Source of the DNA: Tritrichomonas musculus
Taxonomy: Eukaryota > Parabasalia > Tritrichomonadida > Tritrichomonadidae
DNA: 64,000 bases
NCBI GenBank assembly: GCA_039105265.1
Contig: JAPFFF010000012.1
Span: forward strand, 3,906,001-3,970,000
Direction: 5' to 3'
The position numbers and the translations under genes were made by a program. The notes beneath the pieces are model-generated. The model made no database searches and had not been told where the DNA came from. It saw only the letters and a list, made by a program, of their open reading frames with translations. Positions within the stretch are counted from its first letter, which is position 1; each line of letters begins with the position of its first letter. Shown piece after piece: positions 1 through 10,573 of this stretch.

Positions 1-1104
1 TCTATTGAAATTCGAAAGAAAAATAATGAAATTTCATCACTTGAGCATCAAATTGAAAGAACCAGAAAAGAAAACGAAGAGCTAATTTTATCATTAAGAA
101 GAAATTTTGAAGAACTTGAAAGAACCAAAGACAAAGAAATTTCATCATTGAAAAATCAAATTGTTATTTCAAGTAGAAGATATTTCAAAACAGCAATGAG
201 CAAGGAAGGTCCAGGACTTCTGAATGAACTTAAAACCAAACAGGAAACTCCCTTTGACAGACTTTTCACTGTATCTATATCATCAGTTGACATCTACACC
301 CTTCTTGTTCCTCATACTAATGATTACTTTTGTACAAGCAAATCTGGAAATTTCTTCATTGAATTTGAACTTGAGGCAGAAGTCACGATCAGTGGCGTTA
401 AAATATTTTCTTCTGGTACATGTTTTCCTAAGTCATTTGATATTTCAGTTGAAGGTGAAACAGTGAAATCAGTTAGAGAAGCGAGAGAACTGAATGGTAA
501 ATACAAAGACATGACAGTCAGCTTTGAACCAATTAAATGCCGAAAAGTTCGATTCACACAGACAGGACCGAACTGGGACAAAGGAGATAATTTTCTGCAC
601 ATCAAAGGTATTGAACTTTTATCAACAGATTCGAAGTATTCAAGAGGAGTCTTTTCGACACTTGTTAGTGATTGTGAAAATAAAGACCCGCACAAGTGTC
701 CAGTCATCATTTCTGCTTCAAATTTCGATTTCAACAGTTTCCACTCACTCAATGCAAAACACAAGATTAGCACTTATTCTAGAGAAAATTCATGGTTTCA
801 AGTTGAACTAACACGAGGAATAGCTGTTCTTAACGGTTTCAGGCTCATGAAGTGCAACAAGAACAAGCTAAGGAGCTACAAATTGATTTGCACAGATGAC
901 TCAAGTAAGCCAGAATCGTCATGGACAACACTGATCGAAATTAACGAAGAAACAGAAAACGAACATAACGATCTTGACATCTATGAATTTTCACATCCAA
1001 GTCCGCCAACCAGATTTGTGAGACTTGTTCAAACAGGCAAAAACTGGTATGATAGCTTGAGTTTACTGTTTATCCATTTTGACCTATTTGGTGAATATTT
1101 TTAA
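1..1104 (+). CDS. Coiled-coil protein with two F5/8 type C (discoidin-like) modules, 5' end outside window
   Basis: The reading frame is already open at base 1, so the gene starts upstream. The first ~49 visible residues are rich in Glu, Lys, Arg and Leu in a heptad-like pattern (coiled coil). Two related modules follow, at about residues 75-210 and 215-367. Each ends in a similar block: VRFTQTGPNW in the first and VRLVQTGKNW in the second, the typical end of trichomonad F5/8 type C-like beta-sandwiches. Such modules usually bind glycans or other ligands. With no secretion signal visible, this copy may be a cytosolic scaffold, and in trichomonads such modules often follow BTB or coiled-coil N-termini. 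The stop is followed at once by AATAAA-like sequence, fitting a short 3' UTR. Fold assignment is good; function is unknown. Confidence 0.75.
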   Translation, partial: SIEIRKKNNEISSLEHQIERTRKENEELILSLRRNFEELERTKDKEISSLKNQIVISSRRYFKTAMSKEGPGLLNELKTKQETPFDRLFTVSISSVDIYTLLVPHTNDYFCTSKSGNFFIEFELEAEVTISGVKIFSSGTCFPKSFDISVEGETVKSVREARELNGKYKDMTVSFEPIKCRKVRFTQTGPNWDKGDNFLHIKGIELLSTDSKYSRGVFSTLVSDCENKDPHKCPVIISASNFDFNSFHSLNAKHKISTYSRENSWFQVELTRGIAVLNGFRLMKCNKNKLRSYKLICTDDSSKPESSWTTLIEINEETENEHNDLDIYEFSHPSPPTRFVRLVQTGKNWYDSLSLLFIHFDLFGEYF

Positions 1105-1774
1105 CAATAAAATGTTAATTGATTAAATAAATAAATAAAAAAAATCTCTAAAAACTTTTTATTAAGGAGCTAAATTTTCTTAATTTTACTCTTTAAGTAC
1201 AATAGAATCTTTATTTTCATCTTGGGTACATAAAAATGACAAATGATGCTACGTCAATAGCTCCAACGAGTCATGCATAACGAAGATGATAAAATTCATT
1301 TGAAGACTTGATATTAAGATCAAATCCAAAATTCATATAATAATAGATAAAATTATAGAGTACTGATCAACAAAAGTATAGTTAGTCTTTTCTGAAGAAC
1401 CTTCAAAAAGTGGAAATCATTCAGAAAAAATAATCTAAATAAAATAATTGAAAAAAACAAATTTTTTTTTTATTTTTGCATAATTTTTACAGAGACTACA
1501 TACCGCGTAGCGGGCGTCGAGCGAGGCTGAGCAAAGCGAAGCCGAGTCGAGACCCCGCGTCTGGCGGTAAGAATCGGTAAAATTGAGAAATCCATCTGTA
1601 GTTTAAAGTAAGAAATATAAAATTTTCTTTGTTTCGTCATAAGTATATTATGGATTGAATTTAGTTTGCTATATTGATATTTTATGAAACATAATCCATT
1701 CAAAAAATTTGAATGTAAATTTACGCAAAAGTGTCAAATTCCCATATATAGTTTTACATCCTTTTCAAGATCTT
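1105..1774. other. Intergenic spacer, AT-rich, with one GC-rich island
   Basis: No gene is supported here. A minus-strand open frame across 1470-1703 only reflects the GC-rich island at 1502-1568 and has no recognisable protein pattern. The rest is A/T-rich spacer between two plus-strand genes and should hold the 3' end of the first and the promoter of the second. Confidence 0.6.
1502..1568. repeat. GC-rich island with imperfect dyad symmetry
   Basis: About 67 bases are strongly GC-rich inside DNA of roughly 75% A+T. The block begins ACCGCGTAGCGGG and ends CCGCGTCTGGCGGT, so its ends can pair imperfectly. The inside has GAGCGAGG/GCGAAGCCGAG-type words that can also pair. It has no tRNA-like T-arm (no GGTTC-type box). 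It could be a structured RNA, the end of a small mobile element or a fragment of foreign DNA. The sequence does not decide. Confidence 0.4.
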
Positions 1775-4700
1775 ATGCAGAATTTGAGCTTTTCATGTAT
1801 CCCTCCGCACTATGAATCCTTAAAAAAACAAATTTCGAACAACATAATTCGCAAAATTTATGACCAGTTTCAATTTCTCTATTATCAAAATGCAGCTGAT
1901 CTAGACAATGAAGAAAGTAATGTTGAATATGAAAAAAATATTCAAGATTTTTTATTCCAATTTTTCAAAGATTTTAAATTCATTACGTATTCAATTAAAA
2001 CCCAAAATTCGAATAATAATTTACAAATATCTGATGTTTTTATTTGTGCCGAAAAGAATTTTGTAATTCTTGAAAATATATCCATAACATTATTTAATGA
2101 AATTGTAAATCGCATTAAAAATCAAAGAATATCAATAATAAAAGTCATCCAATGTCTTAAAAATCATGAAAACATTGAAGAAGAAGAAGAAAATGAGACG
2201 AAAGAAGAAATTTTAAATTTTTGCCAAAGATTTAAAAAAGAAATAAAAAATAACGATTTTATTTCGTTAACTATTACAGCTATTGCTGGCTATTTAATAC
2301 ATCGATATTTCTATCCAACTGATTATTTCAAAGATGGATCATTTTTCATATTTAATGATCGCTCATCATATCTCAATGAAAACAAATATAAATCCGAGCT
2401 TTGTAAAGTATTATTAAGCAAAGGCAAAATAAATATGAATGATTTAAATGATGAAATTATTGATTTTATCAAATCCACCAAAGAACTAACCAAAAAAGAA
2501 ACAGCAATACAAACATTCACAAATAAAGATTTCATTGAATTAAAAACCGTTTATTCAAAAGCTAATTCTACCTACAAATTAGTTATCCATATCGATAGTC
2601 TTTATATTTTCTTACTGGAAGACTTTAAAGATTACAAAATTTGTCAAATGAGCCGTGAACTTAATTTTTGCAAAAAATATTCATATCGTACATTTGTTCG
2701 TTTTTATGGCTTTTTACAAAAAGAAGGAAAAAATATTGGATATATTTATGAATTCATGAGCAACAAATCCCTTGATAATTTTATTAAAAATATAGACAGA
2801 TTTAGTCCTATGAAGGCCATTACAATTATCATTAGAATTTTTCAAGGAATTAATTTCTTTTTTGAAAACTCTCTAGTTCATCGAGATTTAAGACCATCGA
2901 ATATTCTTTTCGATCATGATTGGATACCATATATATCTGATTTTGAAACAGTTCGAAATGCAAACTTAGAAAGTAATGAAGAAGAATTTACAAATGATAT
3001 CGGGTCATCATTCTATACAGCCCCAGAACAAGATGTAAACGGTTTTGTCTCAAATTCAACTGATATTTATTCGTTTGGACTGATTATTTACTTTATTTTT
3101 GAAAGGAAAAATGCTTTTAATCCAAATTTATTAAATGAAAAGAATATTGATATACCAAAAATAACTAATGTTTCAGATAATATTCAAAGAATTTATAAAA
3201 AATGTGTTCAATTTTTGCCAAATAAAAGAATTGGACCAAATGAAATTCATAAATTCTTAGCTGATGAAATTTCTTCATATTCTTATTTTGAAAATTATTT
3301 ATTAGATGAAAATGATGACTTTTCACAACTTTCACAATTCGTTTATGAATCATTTATTTTCTTGTTTCCTAATTATAACGCATTTATTGAAAATTTGTCC
3401 AAATTTAATAAATTTTATGATATGAGAACAAAAGGTAGTTCAGACTTTTATATGTTTTTGGGGCAATTTTATGCAGGTGGCTTTTTGTTACCGCAAGATT
3501 ATTCAAAAGCTAGAAAATGTTATAAAATATCAGCCAAATATAATAACCCAGAAGCTTTTTGTTCTCTTGGTGCTCTTTATTCATATGGATATGGCATAAT
3601 CCAAAATAAGGCAAAGGCAATAAAGTATTATGAAAAAGCAGCAGACTTAAATAACCATGATTCTATGTATGCTTTAGGAAAATTTTATTATGATGGAGAA
3701 TTTGTTGAACAAAATTACACTAAAGCAATCAGTTATTTTAAAAGAGCTGCTGATTTAAATAATTCATCTTCTTTATTAGCATTAGGAAATATTTATTCTG
3801 AAGGGAAAGCAGTTAAAAAAGATTATTCCTTTGCAAGAGAGTATTATGAAAAAGCAGCTAAACTTAAAAATAAAAATGCTCTTTTATGTTTGGGCGATAT
3901 TTATAAGAACGGATGTGGCGTTTGCAAAGATTATTTGAAAGCTAAAGACTTATATGAAAAAGCTTCAAAATTAGGAAGTGTTTATGCTATATTCAATTTA
4001 GGATTACTATATGAAAAAGGATATGGTGTTGAAAAAGATTATTCAATAGCAAGAGAATATTATGAAAAAGCAGCTTTTTTAGAAAATTCTCATGCATGTC
4101 TGCATTTAGGGTTATTCTATTTGTTAGGACAAGGAGTGCAAATAGATCATTCAAAAGGCATAGAATTAATAGAAAAATCTGCTTTATTAGGAAATTTAGA
4201 AGCAATACTGTTTTTAGTAGATCATTATTTGAAAATTGATAGACCTAAAGCATTAAAATATTGCATTACCGCCTCAAAATTTGGTAGTCCTGAAGCTTTT
4301 TTCATGTTAGGCTATATTTACTCAGAAACCGATATAACAAAAGCTATTGATTGTTATTTGAAATGCATTGAACTTGGTCATCAAGATAACTATGTTTATA
4401 ATGCGAATGACAATTCATGCTCAACAATAAAAAGTTTTAATTCATATTATTATAGAGCATTTAATGATCTTGGACTTATTTACTTTCTCCATTACAACAA
4501 AATAGATCAAGGAAACGAGTACATTAAAACAGCAGCATTAAATGAATATCCTTTTGGTCAAAATAACTATGGTTTAATGTATCAATTATATTTTAATAAC
4601 ATTGAAGAAAGCAAATATTTTTTTGAAAAAGCTTCTCGAAAAAGCTTTGCATTGTCATTCTATAATCTTGGCTACATTGCTGAAAAGAATGGAATCATTG

Positions 4701-5356
4701 ATGAATCTATAAATTATTATCAATTAGCATCAGAATATGAAAATGAAAAATTGTATTTTCATAATTCAATTCATTATGATGACCTACTTGAAATATCAAA
4801 GAAATTTATTATTTGCTTCACAAATTTGAAACTTGCAGAATATTATTTTTCAAAAAATAATATTGAACAATCAAAAATGTATTTCACTAAATCATTAAAT
4901 TTCATAATTTTAATGAATTTGACAGTAGGAAAACGTTTCGTATTCAAATATAAAGAAGAATCAAATCCATACATATTTTTATCAGATTTAATATTCAATT
5001 TCCCATTCTTTTTTTTACAAGAACAAAGTAATCTCGATTCAACGATGAAGTTATCATTCATGTTTATCTCTTTTGTTAACTTTTTACAGTTTAACCAAAC
5101 AGCAAATTCTTATGGAACAGATATAAATAATCCAAATGATTTCTTTGATATTTTGATGGAAAATCTAGAATATAGATCAATATTCAGAGAAGAAATGCAA
5201 ACAATTATTTCATTAATGAAAAAGATAATTTATACACCTCCATATCCTATTTTGTTTGGCAGAATATATACTTTTAAAACAAAAACAAGCCAAATTAAAG
5301 ACGATACCAAAACGATAAACCCAAATAATTTATTCTATGAAGGATTTGAATGCTAA
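1775..5356 (+). CDS. Pseudokinase-like protein with Sel1 repeats
   Basis: The product is about 1193 residues from the ATG at 1775. The open frame extends 22 codons further upstream, but with no ATG. An N-terminal ~260 residues are unassigned. A protein-kinase-like domain spans about residues 270-510, with HRDLRPSN at ~369 and APEQ followed by DIYSFG. The catalytic loop has Arg where kinases have Lys, and the metal-binding DFG is DFE at ~389. No glycine-rich loop or VAIK-type lysine is evident, so this is probably catalytically dead or weak. From about residue 550 onward there are roughly ten Sel1-like repeats (AxxYYEKAAxLxNxxAxxxLGxxYxxGxGVxxDYxKA). Sel1 arrays are protein-binding solenoids, so a scaffold role is likely. 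The conventional kinase-Sel1 gene at 6768 is its neighbour and probable paralogue. Confidence 0.82.
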   Translation: MQNLSFSCIPPHYESLKKQISNNIIRKIYDQFQFLYYQNAADLDNEESNVEYEKNIQDFLFQFFKDFKFITYSIKTQNSNNNLQISDVFICAEKNFVILENISITLFNEIVNRIKNQRISIIKVIQCLKNHENIEEEEENETKEEILNFCQRFKKEIKNNDFISLTITAIAGYLIHRYFYPTDYFKDGSFFIFNDRSSYLNENKYKSELCKVLLSKGKINMNDLNDEIIDFIKSTKELTKKETAIQTFTNKDFIELKTVYSKANSTYKLVIHIDSLYIFLLEDFKDYKICQMSRELNFCKKYSYRTFVRFYGFLQKEGKNIGYIYEFMSNKSLDNFIKNIDRFSPMKAITIIIRIFQGINFFFENSLVHRDLRPSNILFDHDWIPYISDFETVRNANLESNEEEFTNDIGSSFYTAPEQDVNGFVSNSTDIYSFGLIIYFIFERKNAFNPNLLNEKNIDIPKITNVSDNIQRIYKKCVQFLPNKRIGPNEIHKFLADEISSYSYFENYLLDENDDFSQLSQFVYESFIFLFPNYNAFIENLSKFNKFYDMRTKGSSDFYMFLGQFYAGGFLLPQDYSKARKCYKISAKYNNPEAFCSLGALYSYGYGIIQNKAKAIKYYEKAADLNNHDSMYALGKFYYDGEFVEQNYTKAISYFKRAADLNNSSSLLALGNIYSEGKAVKKDYSFAREYYEKAAKLKNKNALLCLGDIYKNGCGVCKDYLKAKDLYEKASKLGSVYAIFNLGLLYEKGYGVEKDYSIAREYYEKAAFLENSHACLHLGLFYLLGQGVQIDHSKGIELIEKSALLGNLEAILFLVDHYLKIDRPKALKYCITASKFGSPEAFFMLGYIYSETDITKAIDCYLKCIELGHQDNYVYNANDNSCSTIKSFNSYYYRAFNDLGLIYFLHYNKIDQGNEYIKTAALNEYPFGQNNYGLMYQLYFNNIEESKYFFEKASRKSFALSFYNLGYIAEKNGIIDESINYYQLASEYENEKLYFHNSIHYDDLLEISKKFIICFTNLKLAEYYFSKNNIEQSKMYFTKSLNFIILMNLTVGKRFVFKYKEESNPYIFLSDLIFNFPFFFLQEQSNLDSTMKLSFMFISFVNFLQFNQTANSYGTDINNPNDFFDILMENLEYRSIFREEMQTIISLMKKIIYTPPYPILFGRIYTFKTKTSQIKDDTKTINPNNLFYEGFEC

Positions 5357-6767
5357 TTGAATATTATAAAGTTTTTTTTTTAATTAATAGATATCAATTA
5401 TTTGATATTGATTAAAAGTTTATAATTTGTTTCTCGTCATTATCTAAGCATAATATAATACTGTTTTTCTTCAGTTGAATTAGTTTAGTGACTGCAGCTT
5501 CAGTCACTGCTTTCTATTTTCCTTTAGAACAACTAATAGTTATGAATAATTCTTTTGTTTGAAAAGTATTATTTATTGTATTTTGAAGTATTAGAGACTA
5601 AGGAAAAAGTCTTAGCTTTTTTAAAATTCCATGATTTATATATTAAAAACAATTTAATTTTAAAAAATCCTGAAAAAACGCAAAAGAAATCTCTATTTAA
5701 AAAAATATTTGTTTTTTAAAATAACAATTTTTTACGATTATTTTGAAGTGAAAACAAAAAATCGATAAAATTTTGAATAAATTGATTTATTTCAAAAATA
5801 AATATAATTTTGAAAAAACTTGTTGTTGCATATTTGCAATGGTTTTTGTTATAAAAAAAATAATTTTAAAACAAATTTTTTTTGCGTAAATTACAATATA
5901 CTATTTACAAAAACCAATAATAAAAATATTCAAGGTTATCAATATTTTAATAAATTGAGAAGAATGAAAATTATCTCTAAAACTTTGGAAATAAAAAAGA
6001 ACAACTTCTTTGTTTCTAAGAAAGTACAATAATATGTGAGCACGACAACCAATCATAGCAATCTTTTATGAACAATAATTTTTTTCTTTTGAAATATTTT
6101 ATTTCTATTTTACATATTTGTAGAGCACATATCCTGCAAACCTCACAGCAACAATAAAGTTATATCAATTTTTACTCATAATTACATCTAATTTATGAAT
6201 AAAAGCATTTAAAAATAATTGCAAATAATTTGTAATCATAATATGAGCAATTTCTTTAATTTTTTAAAGTTATATTTGCACAAAAAAAAATTATTTTAAA
6301 AAAGATATTTAAATGGCAAATACTTTTTGTAATCAATAAAAAAAGTTATTTCAAAAAAATTGCAAATTGAAACAAAAGAATTTTTTTTGTGAAAAAATTA
6401 ATTTTTTCAAAAGATGACAACTTTTTTGCAAATGTAATTCTTTTTGGCCAAAAAGTTATTATCTGAAAAAACTCAATTTAATTGAATTACTAGTATTTTT
6501 TCTAATAAATACATTTAATGCAAAATATCGTTGGAATTTTAAAATTAAAAATAATTTTGATAAGTCTCTATTATACTTTTTTCCTGTTGAGAGTTTTATT
6601 TTCGTAAAATTTACTGAAACTATATAATCCACATTCAATTGTTAATAATAATCAAGATGTCATTTACTAAATCAGGAATCTCGCCTAAAAATATTAGGCA
6701 AAATATAATCGACTTTAGGCAGAAAAGATTATGGGCATATTTGGTCAAAATTTTATATAAATAAAAA
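5357..6767. other. Intergenic spacer, A/T homopolymer-rich
   Basis: There are 1.4 kb of A/T runs between two plus-strand kinase-Sel1 genes. A small perfect hairpin (AGTGACTG, six-base loop, CAGTCACT) lies near 5489. A 70-codon open frame at 5820-6032 is low-complexity and not supported as a gene. No RNA gene was recognised. Confidence 0.6.
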
Positions 6768-9644
6768 ATGAACTATGAAGAAATTGATCTTAATAGATTT
6801 GAAATTTATTGTAAAATTGGTTCCGGAGGTTTTGCAAAAGTATATAAAATCAAGGATAAAGATACTGAAGAATTTTATGCTGCAAAGATTATGAAAAAGA
6901 AATATAAAGATCCGAAATCTAAAGATTTTAAGCAACTAGAACACGAAATCCTAACAATGTACGAGTTAGATCATCCAGCTGTTATTGAATTAATTGGATA
7001 TAGTCCCTTTAATTTTAGGAAAAAAAGGCATCCCATGATTATTACCAAATATTATTCAAACGGCTCTTTGGAAAGTATTCTTAAAGAAGAAAGGGGCGGA
7101 AGAGCTATTGCATCTTGGGATGATACTCGAAAATTAATTGTTATATATGGAATAGCTTCAGCCATGGCCTATTTACACTCAAAAAAGATTATCCACCGCG
7201 ATTTAAAACCGGACAATATATTAATGGACGACTACTTATTTCCTGTTATCGCCGATTTTGGGCTAGCCAAGAATATGGAAAAAGATATGCAATCCACATT
7301 GAAAATGAAAGGCACAATTAAATACATGGCACCAGAAGTAATAGGTAAATACGAATATACAGAAAAATGTGATGTTTTTGCATTTTCGCTAATCGTATAT
7401 GAAATTATGTCAGCACGAGAAGCATATGATGGCCTTACCAAAGATTACATAGAAAGGTTCGTTAAAGTTATCAGGCCAGAAATAGATAGCATCATTCCCC
7501 CTGCATATCAAGAATTAATAGTAAAATGTTGGTCTCAAGAACCGAGTGACAGACCAACTTTTTCAGAGATAAAAAATATGCTGGAAACAAATGAAGATTT
7601 TTTGACAGATCAAATAGATAGAGATGAGTATTATAAATATCAAGATTATCTTCAGGAGCACCAAAAAACGCTTGAAGAAACTGGGATATCAATTTCAAAA
7701 GATGATTTTATAAGAAAGAACAAATTTTTCTTCAGAAAAAGTTATCTGAAAATTAACCGTATTAAAGTTGATGAACCAGAAGACGATGAAAATTATTTAA
7801 CTGCAGAGAAATATTATTATGGCACTAATCAATACCCAGTGGATAAAAAGAAGGCGGCGTCATTATATAAGCAATCTGCTGATGACGGCAATTCAAATGC
7901 AATGGTCAAATATGGTGATATGTTGTACAAAGGCGATGGAATACCAATGAATAAAGCTGAAGCAGTCAAATATTTTCAAATGGGAAGTGAAGAAAATAAT
8001 ACTGAAGCTGTCATGAGATATGCATCAATTTTATTCAAAGGCGAAGACGGAATAGAAAAAGACTCCAAAAAAGCAATTGAATTGTATGAAAGAGCAGCAG
8101 ATAACGGAAATGTGAAAGCCATGGTTTTTTGTGCTAATTTATATGATGATAATAATGATAAGTTGAAAGCAATGGAATTTTATAAAAGAGCCGCTGATAA
8201 TGATGATGAAGAGTCTCTTTTAAATTTAGTAAAAATGATAATGGATGGCTATAAAATAGATATAAGTGATCAAGAAGAGACTAAGTATTTTAAAAGAGCT
8301 GCTGATTTGGGTGATTGTGAAGCTATGTATCATTATGCAGATGCTCTTTATTATGGAAAAGGAGTTGAAATTGATAAAAAATATGCTGTTGAATTGTATA
8401 AAAAAGCAGCTGATTCTGGTTCATCAAATTCTATGAATAAATACGCACATATGCTTTATAATGGCATAGAAACGAGTACAAATAAAGTTGAAGCAGTTAA
8501 ATATTATAAGAGAGCAATTGAACAGAATAATACTGATTCAATGTTCAGTTATGGACGAATTTTATTAAAGGTTGATCAAACAATTGAAGCAGCAAAACTT
8601 TTTAAAAAGGCAGCAGATTTAAATCACATTAAATCGATGAATTTGTATGCTGAAATGCTACTTAATGGTGATGGAATTGATCAAAATAAGAACGAAGCAG
8701 CTCATTATTATAAAAAAGCAGCTGATACTAACGATCCAATTTCATTATTTAATTATGCAACTTTTTTGTATAATGAAAATAAAAAGCCAGAATCTTTATT
8801 ATACTTTGAAAGAGCAGCTAATTTGGGTCATGTTGAATCAATGTTTAAAACAGCTTTAATGTATGATGAAGATAAAGAAATTGGAACTGATTATCACAAA
8901 GCTTTTCATTTTTATCAACTAGCAAGTGAGAAAGATCATTTAAAAGCACTAAATAAATTGGGACTCATGTATGATTCTGGCAGAGGTACTGATATGAACA
9001 CTAAAAAAGCATGCTTATGTTTTCAAAAAGCAGCTGATTTGGGTGAAATTGAAGCGATGAATAACTATGCTAATTTTTTATTTTATGGCAAAGGAACTAA
9101 AATTGATAAAGAACAAGCAGCCTATTTTTATAAAAGTGCTGCTGATAAAGGCAATGATGTTGCTATGAATAATTATGCTAATATGCTTATGAATGGCGAT
9201 GGAATTGATTTTGATAAAAAAGAAGCTTTTAATTATTTTGGAAAAGCAGCAAATGCTAGTAATATGTATGGTTTATATAATTATGCTCTATTGTTGGAAG
9301 AAGGAGATTTTATTAAGGCAAATCCTGAAGAAATTAATAATTTATTAAAATTGTCTGCTAAAAAAGGCCACGTTTTTGCAGCTTATAAATTGGCTTGTAT
9401 TTTATTAGATGATGATGATGGAGATAAAAAAGCTGAAGCTGTCAAGCTATTCAAATCAGCTGCTGATAATGATCACGTTGATTCTATGTATCAATACGGA
9501 AGATGCCGATACATGGGAATTGGAATGAATGCTGATAAACTTGAAGGATTTTTGTATCTTAGAGCTGCTGCATTGAAAGATCATAAAAAAGCTGGTTTGT
9601 TTTTGAAATGTATTCAAAGTAATAATGTTTGTTCGATATTTTAA
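6768..9644 (+). CDS. Protein kinase (TKL-like) with C-terminal Sel1 repeats
   Basis: The product is 958 residues, starting at an ATG that follows an A-rich leader. The kinase domain covers about residues 9-275 and has every core motif: glycine loop IGSGGFAKVYK (~17), AAK lysine at ~40, HRDLKPDN (~143), DFG (~163), MAPEV, and D-V-F-A-F-S. It should therefore be active. The APE-CDVFAFS-CW-PSDRPTF pattern is TKL/receptor-like rather than CMGC or AGC. A ~75-residue charged linker leads to about 15 Sel1-like repeats (residues ~350-940) with the recurring pattern AxxYYKKAADxGxxxAMxxYAxxLxxGxGI. The repeats probably recruit substrates or partners. It matches the degenerate gene at 1775 in architecture. 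No membrane segment is seen, so a cytosolic signalling role is likely. Confidence 0.9.
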   Translation: MNYEEIDLNRFEIYCKIGSGGFAKVYKIKDKDTEEFYAAKIMKKKYKDPKSKDFKQLEHEILTMYELDHPAVIELIGYSPFNFRKKRHPMIITKYYSNGSLESILKEERGGRAIASWDDTRKLIVIYGIASAMAYLHSKKIIHRDLKPDNILMDDYLFPVIADFGLAKNMEKDMQSTLKMKGTIKYMAPEVIGKYEYTEKCDVFAFSLIVYEIMSAREAYDGLTKDYIERFVKVIRPEIDSIIPPAYQELIVKCWSQEPSDRPTFSEIKNMLETNEDFLTDQIDRDEYYKYQDYLQEHQKTLEETGISISKDDFIRKNKFFFRKSYLKINRIKVDEPEDDENYLTAEKYYYGTNQYPVDKKKAASLYKQSADDGNSNAMVKYGDMLYKGDGIPMNKAEAVKYFQMGSEENNTEAVMRYASILFKGEDGIEKDSKKAIELYERAADNGNVKAMVFCANLYDDNNDKLKAMEFYKRAADNDDEESLLNLVKMIMDGYKIDISDQEETKYFKRAADLGDCEAMYHYADALYYGKGVEIDKKYAVELYKKAADSGSSNSMNKYAHMLYNGIETSTNKVEAVKYYKRAIEQNNTDSMFSYGRILLKVDQTIEAAKLFKKAADLNHIKSMNLYAEMLLNGDGIDQNKNEAAHYYKKAADTNDPISLFNYATFLYNENKKPESLLYFERAANLGHVESMFKTALMYDEDKEIGTDYHKAFHFYQLASEKDHLKALNKLGLMYDSGRGTDMNTKKACLCFQKAADLGEIEAMNNYANFLFYGKGTKIDKEQAAYFYKSAADKGNDVAMNNYANMLMNGDGIDFDKKEAFNYFGKAANASNMYGLYNYALLLEEGDFIKANPEEINNLLKLSAKKGHVFAAYKLACILLDDDDGDKKAEAVKLFKSAADNDHVDSMYQYGRCRYMGIGMNADKLEGFLYLRAAALKDHKKAGLFLKCIQSNNVCSIF

Positions 9645-9893
9645 ATAAAATTATAATTATATATAGGGGATCAACCGCCAAAAAAATGTCAGAAAAATAA
9701 TATTTTAATTTTAAAAAAAAAATAAATGGATAGTTTTGTTCTTCATTTCATAAGCTTTGATTTGAAATATTTTATTTTGGAATTCATCTGCACATTCACA
9801 AATGGCGGACACTTTTAATTTGAAGATAAAAATTTGACCTTTTTTAATCGTCAAAAGTTAAAATCTTCAAAAGATTGGATATTTTGGGAAAAA

Positions 9894-10417
9894 TTATTTT
9901 TTTAAAAAATTTGCAGGCAATTCTTTCTTTAGCTCTTCAACCCATCCATTTTTCTTTAATTCTTCATTTTCAGGATCATTTTTTGGGAACCACTTTTCAT
10001 TGATGAATGGTTGAATTTCGGCCCGAAAATACTGTCGATATTTGAATTCTATGTATTTGCCTGTATTTGTAATTTTTTTGCTATATGTTCATCAATAACT
10101 ATTATTTGTTGCTCAATGAGAAATAGAAGAATCTTTTTGTTGCTCTTAAAAATATTGAAGATTTCTGAATTTGAAAAATATTTTTTGATATCTTCTTTGA
10201 AAATTAGCAAAATTTTTTCGATTAGGCTGAAAAAGTTGGGTAAACGGTGGTGTTTATTCAAAATTTTGGGAATTAAGTGTAGTAATGACAAAAGATCATG
10301 CTTATTATCACTTATTTTAGAATTATTAAACTTGTCTTCGAGAATTAGTAAGTTTTCTTCTGAATTGGATTCTTCTTCAAGAAAATTCAGAATTTTTTCT
10401 TGGATGTCATTCATCAT
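9894..10417 (-). pseudogene. Broken N-terminus of a DUF3447/ankyrin-family gene
   Basis: On the minus strand an ATG at 10417 opens MNDIQEKILNFLEEES, followed by blocks on a leucine-rich scaffold such as SLIEKILLIF. This is the conserved N-terminal region of the large trichomonad ankyrin/DUF3447 family. After AKK the frame is lost. The next family-typical block (INEKWFPKNDPENEELKK) continues in another frame to a stop at 9894, consistent with loss of one A in an A-run near 10075. The ankyrin repeats that normally follow are absent. It is most simply a truncated pseudogene. A sequencing error in the homopolymer could explain the frame change but not the missing repeats. Confidence 0.7.
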
Positions 10418-10474
10418 GTTCAATTATTTATGAGAATTCATCATTAAATAAAATTAAATAAATTATTTATCTCT

Positions 10475-10573
10475 AAAGTGCGTCCACAATTAAGAAAGTA
10501 TTTTTTGAATAAGCTCATAGAAATATTGAATGAGTTTTCAAAATTTTAACTTTCCTAATAGTGGACACACTTT
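10475..10573. repeat. Small inverted-repeat (MITE-like) element
   Basis: The left arm AAGTGCGTCCACAATTAAGA (10476 on) and the reverse complement of the right arm (AAGTGTGTCCACTATTAGGA) match at about 17 of 20 bases. They enclose about 50 bp, which itself can fold. A related GTGTCCGCC word occurs inverted near 9800. The structure suits a miniature inverted-repeat transposon or hairpin remnant. No target duplication was established. Confidence 0.45.
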
